The notes beneath the pieces are model-generated. The model was given only the letters and a program-made list of their open reading frames with translations, had not been told where the DNA came from and did no database searches. A stretch of DNA of 55,029 nucleotides from an uncultured Collinsella sp. (GTDB taxonomy: Bacteria > Actinomycetota > Coriobacteriia > Coriobacteriales > Coriobacteriaceae), in contig UQPY01000004.1 of assembly GCA_900542965.1 (NCBI GenBank), positions 1-55,029 on the forward strand. Reading direction: 5' to 3'. Shown here in pieces: positions 51,988-55,029 of this stretch. A program made the position numbers and the translations under genes. How positions within the stretch are numbered: the first letter of the stretch is position 1; every line of letters starts with the position of its first letter.

Positions 51988-52706
51988 TCACCACCTTCTT
52001 TGGCACTCGGCTCAGCGGTGGCCCCGGCAGCCATGTCAGCGTCAACCGCAGTGGAAACGTCCTCCCCCTTAGTCCTAGCGACCGCCGGCGCCGGACCAAC
52101 CTGGATATCCCCGCGCGCCCAATCGCCATCGAGCGCACGCGCCACCCAGTGATAGATGGGAATCGTAAAGAAGATCAGCGCGGCAAAGGGACAGGCACCA
52201 AACAGGAACATCAGCAAAAAGAACAGCAGCCAGCACACGGCCCAATACGGGAACGACTGGAACGGGCCCTTCACCGGAGTCGAGCCAACCGCGGCGCCAC
52301 TCGTCGCCTGCGCCGTAGCGGCATTGGCGGCCTGCGCACTCCAGCTTGCCGCCTGCGCCGCCTTGGCCGCGGCATCACTTGCCTGCGTAGCTGCCTCCGT
52401 GGCGCGTGCCGCCGCCTCATGGGTGCGGGCGCGCTCTGCCGCCTCGGCCTCGCGCTGACGGGCGCGGTCCTCGTTCTCAAACTCGATATCGTCCTCGATC
52501 TCGTCGCTCGGATTGAGCAGCTCGTCCAGGCTCACGCCATAGAGTTTGGCGAGCGAGATTAGGTTCTCGGTATCGGGCGAGCTCTCCGCGCGTTCCCATT
52601 TACTGACCGCCTGGCGCGACAGCCCTAACTTTCGCGCCAGCCCTTCTTGGCTAAAACCCTTGCTGCGACGAAGGTCGGCGAGCCGCTGCGCAGTTTCTAC
52701 ATTCAT
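51984..52706 (-). CDS. membrane-tethered Xre-family regulator
   Basis: A 240-residue protein. The N-terminus is a classic Xre/Cro helix-turn-helix (about 5-60: LRRSKGFSQEGLARKLGLSRQAVSKWE), followed by an Ala/Glu-rich coil (about 75-135), then two close hydrophobic segments (about 148-185) and a short outer or cytoplasmic tail. A DNA-binding domain plus membrane spans suggests a regulator that senses the envelope and controls its own operon. ATG 52706 (GGAGGAACC upstream) is chosen; the frame is open for 83 more codons without similarity. The DUF4097 gene overlaps its stop codon. Confidence 0.85.
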   Translation of the reverse strand: MNVETAQRLADLRRSKGFSQEGLARKLGLSRQAVSKWERAESSPDTENLISLAKLYGVSLDELLNPSDEIEDDIEFENEDRARQREAEAAERARTHEAAARATEAATQASDAAAKAAQAASWSAQAANAATAQATSGAAVGSTPVKGPFQSFPYWAVCWLLFFLLMFLFGACPFAALIFFTIPIYHWVARALDGDWARGDIQVGPAPAVARTKGEDVSTAVDADMAAGATAEPSAKEGGE

Positions 52707-52897
52707 GGTTCCTCCTATGTGATGCCAGCCGTGCCGCCGGACCGTTTTTGTTCTTAAGGCGCCTTGCACAGTTAAAAATCTATCCGCCACCGCCAAAAGC
52801 ATGCCACCTATTCTAGTGAGATTTTTGACAACCGGCGGTTGCGGGTGCATATGAGCTGCGGAAATGTGTCCAAACAAAGCAATGACCCGTAGCTTGG

Positions 52898-52927
52898 TTG
52901 TCCCCGTTACAGCGTTAACGGTAGTAT
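52898..52927 (+). promoter_or_regulatory. candidate promoter of the methyltransferase gene
   Basis: TTGTCC (52898-52903), an 18-nt spacer and TAGTAT (52922-52927) suit a vegetative sigma factor. This places the transcript start after the ATG at 52926, which supports the downstream GTG start at 52974. Confidence 0.5.
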
Positions 52928-52973
52928 GGTCGTACTGTTTATTCCGCACCGCCAACGGAGGGAGTTCCGCGCC

Positions 52974-53846
52974 GTGAACCGCGATTTCGCCTCATCGCTC
53001 ATCCAGCTCAACAACACGTTCTATCGCGAGCACTCCGCCTCCTTCTCCGATACGCGCCAGGCCCCGTGGCCCGGCTGGGTGCGCACCATGGATATCGCGC
53101 TCGGGCAGCTCGACGTCGCCACGATCGAGCATCCCGTCCGCGTCTTCGATCTTGCCTGCGGCAATATGCGGTTCGAGAACTTTGCCGCCGGCGGCGCACT
53201 TGCCGCCAAGGGCGTCGACGGAGCAAACCCCTCGGCAGATGCCAGCTGTCCGTTTGAGTTCTATGGCGTCGACTCGTGCCAAGACCTGGCCATCGATGCA
53301 CATGGCCACGCGCTGCGCATTCCCAACCTGCACTTCCAGGAGCTCGATGTGCTCGATGCCCTCATGAAGCTCAATCCCGCTGAGACGCCCGATGTGCTTT
53401 TCGATGCCCCGCTCGCCGACATCTCGGTCTGTTTTGGCTTTATGCACCACGTACCGTCGTGCGAGTACCGCGTACGTGTGCTCGACGCCCTGGTGCGGCA
53501 GACGCGCCCAGGCGGCATCATCGCCATTAGCTTTTGGGAGTTTATGAATGACGAGCGCATGGCGCGCAAGGCCGTTCGCGCCGAGGCCCGCGCCGAGCTC
53601 ACCCCGCCGTTTGAGGGTTACGATTCCGCACAGTTTGAAGCCGGCGACCACCTCATTGGCTGGCAAAACGACCGCCACGCCTACCGCTATTGCCATCACT
53701 TTGACGATCAGCAGATCACCGACCTGGTGCGCGGCGTGCGCACGTTCTACAAGAGTGGCGAGGTTCCCGTACGCGAGCTTGAGCGCTTCCATGCCGACGG
53801 TCGCAGCGGCGAGCTCAATCGCTATGTGATCCTCAAGCGCCTGTAG
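52974..53846 (+). CDS. class I SAM-dependent methyltransferase
   Basis: A 290-residue SAM-binding protein. Motif I is VFDLACGNMRFENF, the acidic strand follows in FYGVDSCQDLAIDAHGHAL, and SVCFGFMHHVPSCEYRVRVLDALVRQTRPGGIIAISFWEFM is the usual post-II/III region of class I methyltransferases. The lack of a membrane segment and the neighbouring TrmB-like gene hint at a nucleic acid or small-molecule substrate, but this is not decided. GTG 52974 is used (GGAGGGAG 9 nt upstream); an ATG at 52926 lies inside the likely promoter. Confidence 0.85.
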   Translation: MNRDFASSLIQLNNTFYREHSASFSDTRQAPWPGWVRTMDIALGQLDVATIEHPVRVFDLACGNMRFENFAAGGALAAKGVDGANPSADASCPFEFYGVDSCQDLAIDAHGHALRIPNLHFQELDVLDALMKLNPAETPDVLFDAPLADISVCFGFMHHVPSCEYRVRVLDALVRQTRPGGIIAISFWEFMNDERMARKAVRAEARAELTPPFEGYDSAQFEAGDHLIGWQNDRHAYRYCHHFDDQQITDLVRGVRTFYKSGEVPVRELERFHADGRSGELNRYVILKRL

Positions 53847-53963
53847 GCACCGACGACTCGCGCCGGGACGCACCGCATCTTTCGGGCAAACCATGCCCAC
53901 CCTTTTTCAACCCATTGACGGAACGTGCAGCTATGCGTTCCATACTTATGACCAAGGAGCCTC

Positions 53964-54812
53964 ATGGGAGCCGTCCACGTTCGCACGCCTAAGAACTTTG
54001 TGCTCGAGGAGCGCCTGGAGCGCTACGCCGATGCGATTGAGACGAACCCCGAGACCTATGCCGGAGATTGGCGCAAGGCCTGTGCGCCCGCAGGCAACAA
54101 GCCCTTCGAGCACCTTCACCTGGATCTTGGCTGTGGCAAGGGAACGTACCTTGTAGAGCGCGCAGCCCGCGAGCCAAACACGCTCTTTATCGGTATGGAC
54201 CAGGAGCCCATCTGCATCGCCTATGCCGCGCAGAAAATCTGCGAGCAGGAGCTGCCCAACGCACTCGTCCTGCCCCGAGGCGCCGCATCGCTGCCGCAGC
54301 TGTTTGCCGCAGGCGAGCTCGATGCCATCACCATCAACTTTCCCACGCCGCAGCCCAAGGCCAAGTACGCCAAAAAACGACTCGTCCATGTCGAGCATTT
54401 GATGCTCTACCGCCCGCTCTTTGCAGCCGGCGCCACCGTCACACTGCGAACCGACAGCAAGCCATTGCGCGACTACGCCCTGGGGCAGTTTGCCGCGGCA
54501 GGCTACGACACACTTTGGATAAGTGACGACGTTCGCCGCGACCATCCCGAGCATCCCGAGACCGAGTATGAGTGCCGCACGCGCGAGATGGGCGCCGCCG
54601 TCTATGGCATTTGCGCCACACCCGGCGAGAAGCCTACCGAAGAGCAACTCGTAGCAGGCCGAGCGCAGGAGCAAAGCCTTGCCTGCTACCTGCCCGATAA
54701 CCTCGATGAGCTCACCTATGTACCCCTGGGCATGGAAGAAGCCGTCGAGAACTTTAGAAACCGTGCCCGCAAAGGCAAGAAACGCCTGCCGCAAGAGTCC
54801 AGGGGCTTCTGA
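53964..54812 (+). CDS. trmB: tRNA (guanine-N7)-methyltransferase TrmB-like
   Basis: Methylates G46 in the tRNA variable loop using SAM. The 282 residues show LHLDLGCGKGTYLVERA (motif I), FIGMDQEPICI, the family loop ITINFPTPQPKAKYAKKRLVH, VTLRTDSKPLRDYAL and the C-terminal TEYECRTREMG. The loop reads NFPTPQPK where most TrmB proteins have a PDPWPKKRH-like motif, so the protein is divergent and its exact target is less certain. The C-terminus is extended and basic (NRARKGKKRLPQ). ATG has AAGGAGCCTC upstream. It follows the methyltransferase gene by 117 nt. Confidence 0.85.
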   Translation: MGAVHVRTPKNFVLEERLERYADAIETNPETYAGDWRKACAPAGNKPFEHLHLDLGCGKGTYLVERAAREPNTLFIGMDQEPICIAYAAQKICEQELPNALVLPRGAASLPQLFAAGELDAITINFPTPQPKAKYAKKRLVHVEHLMLYRPLFAAGATVTLRTDSKPLRDYALGQFAAAGYDTLWISDDVRRDHPEHPETEYECRTREMGAAVYGICATPGEKPTEEQLVAGRAQEQSLACYLPDNLDELTYVPLGMEEAVENFRNRARKGKKRLPQESRGF

Positions 54813-55029
54813 TGGTCGCGACGTCGGCAAACAAGCGCGAATAGGCGCCAACGAACGACCCTCGAGCCTAAGTGAGTAGACTTTTTCGCAATGGCCACGC
54901 ACAACCCGCATAACGAAAACTAAAACCGACGCTCCTATAAGTTGTCAAGAGGCAGTTTGCGGGAGCGCTCCCTCCAATTCGCACAGGAGCTCGTAATACC
55001 TCCTCTCCAGTTTCGTCGACCGCCGTTTC
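54813..55029. other. gene-free right edge with a short open frame
   Basis: No gene of normal size is visible. A 13-codon frame at 54872-54913 (GTG start, peptide VSRLFRNGHAQPA) could be a leader peptide but lacks a strong ribosome binding site. A perfect palindrome GGGAGCGCTCCC lies at 54961-54972. A gene may begin beyond the window. Confidence 0.3.

Noticed and set aside
1..55029. CRISPR arrays, insertion sequences or prophage genes
   Set aside because: No regularly spaced direct repeats, transposase, integrase or phage structural genes were seen; the tRNA-end duplicate is the only trace of possible integration.

Overview
The window looks like chromosomal DNA from a GC-rich, gut-type anaerobic actinobacterium of the class Coriobacteriia, most likely Collinsella or a close relative. 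This is inferred from base composition, codon use, gene content and protein style, not from a database search. Almost all of it is ordinary core chromosome. I see no prophage, transposase, CRISPR array or plasmid replication gene.

Layout from left to right. (1) 1-2070, minus strand: a probable rRNA-operon leader at the left edge, then infC-rpmI-rplT with a structured leader that includes a terminator-like attenuator, then tRNA-Leu(CAA) with a partial duplicate of its 3' end. (2) 2110-11294, minus: a secreted-enzyme-like transglutaminase-fold protein, class II aldolase (fba), a metallo-beta-lactamase-fold hydrolase, the bifunctional (p)ppGpp enzyme Rel, and a RecJ exonuclease fused to a superfamily II helicase. 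(3) 11569-14400: a BASS-family transporter, a GalT-like protein, CutC, and two highly structured non-coding stretches. (4) 14402-20701, minus: a complete branched-chain amino acid ABC transporter operon with two tandem paralogous binding lipoproteins. (5) 20955-33534: homoserine dehydrogenase, a short-chain dehydrogenase, a CPA2 antiporter, PurL, an EamA transporter, a membrane diguanylate cyclase, a KdgT-type permease and the AzlC/AzlD exporter pair. (6) 33661-38095: an HD hydrolase, then lctD-etfB-etfA, which resembles the electron-bifurcating lactate dehydrogenase/Etf complex. (7) 38441-41629: an unrecognised run of five genes encoding one small soluble protein and four exported or membrane-anchored proteins. 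(8) 41748-48172: a DUF554 membrane protein, then a three-gene operon of TerB_N/TerB_C protein, BrxD-like ATPase and Lhr/BrxHI-like helicase. (9) 48199-54812: a spermidine-synthase-like protein with Elp3, a membrane-tethered Xre regulator with a DUF4097 protein, and two methyltransferases, the second TrmB-like.

How the genes work together: several neighbours form recognisable units. These are translation (infC-rpmI-rplT), stringent response next to repair (rel-recJ), amino acid uptake, export and synthesis (liv, azlCD, hom), lactate-linked electron bifurcation, and tRNA modification (Elp3, TrmB-like). The best candidate for an uncharacterised system is the TerB/BrxD-like/helicase operon at 42554-48172. 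It has the ATPase-plus-helicase pair found in some BREX systems but no methylase, phosphatase or nuclease in view. Second is the exported-protein cluster at 38441-41629. Third is the Xre-transmembrane/DUF4097 pair at 51088-52706.
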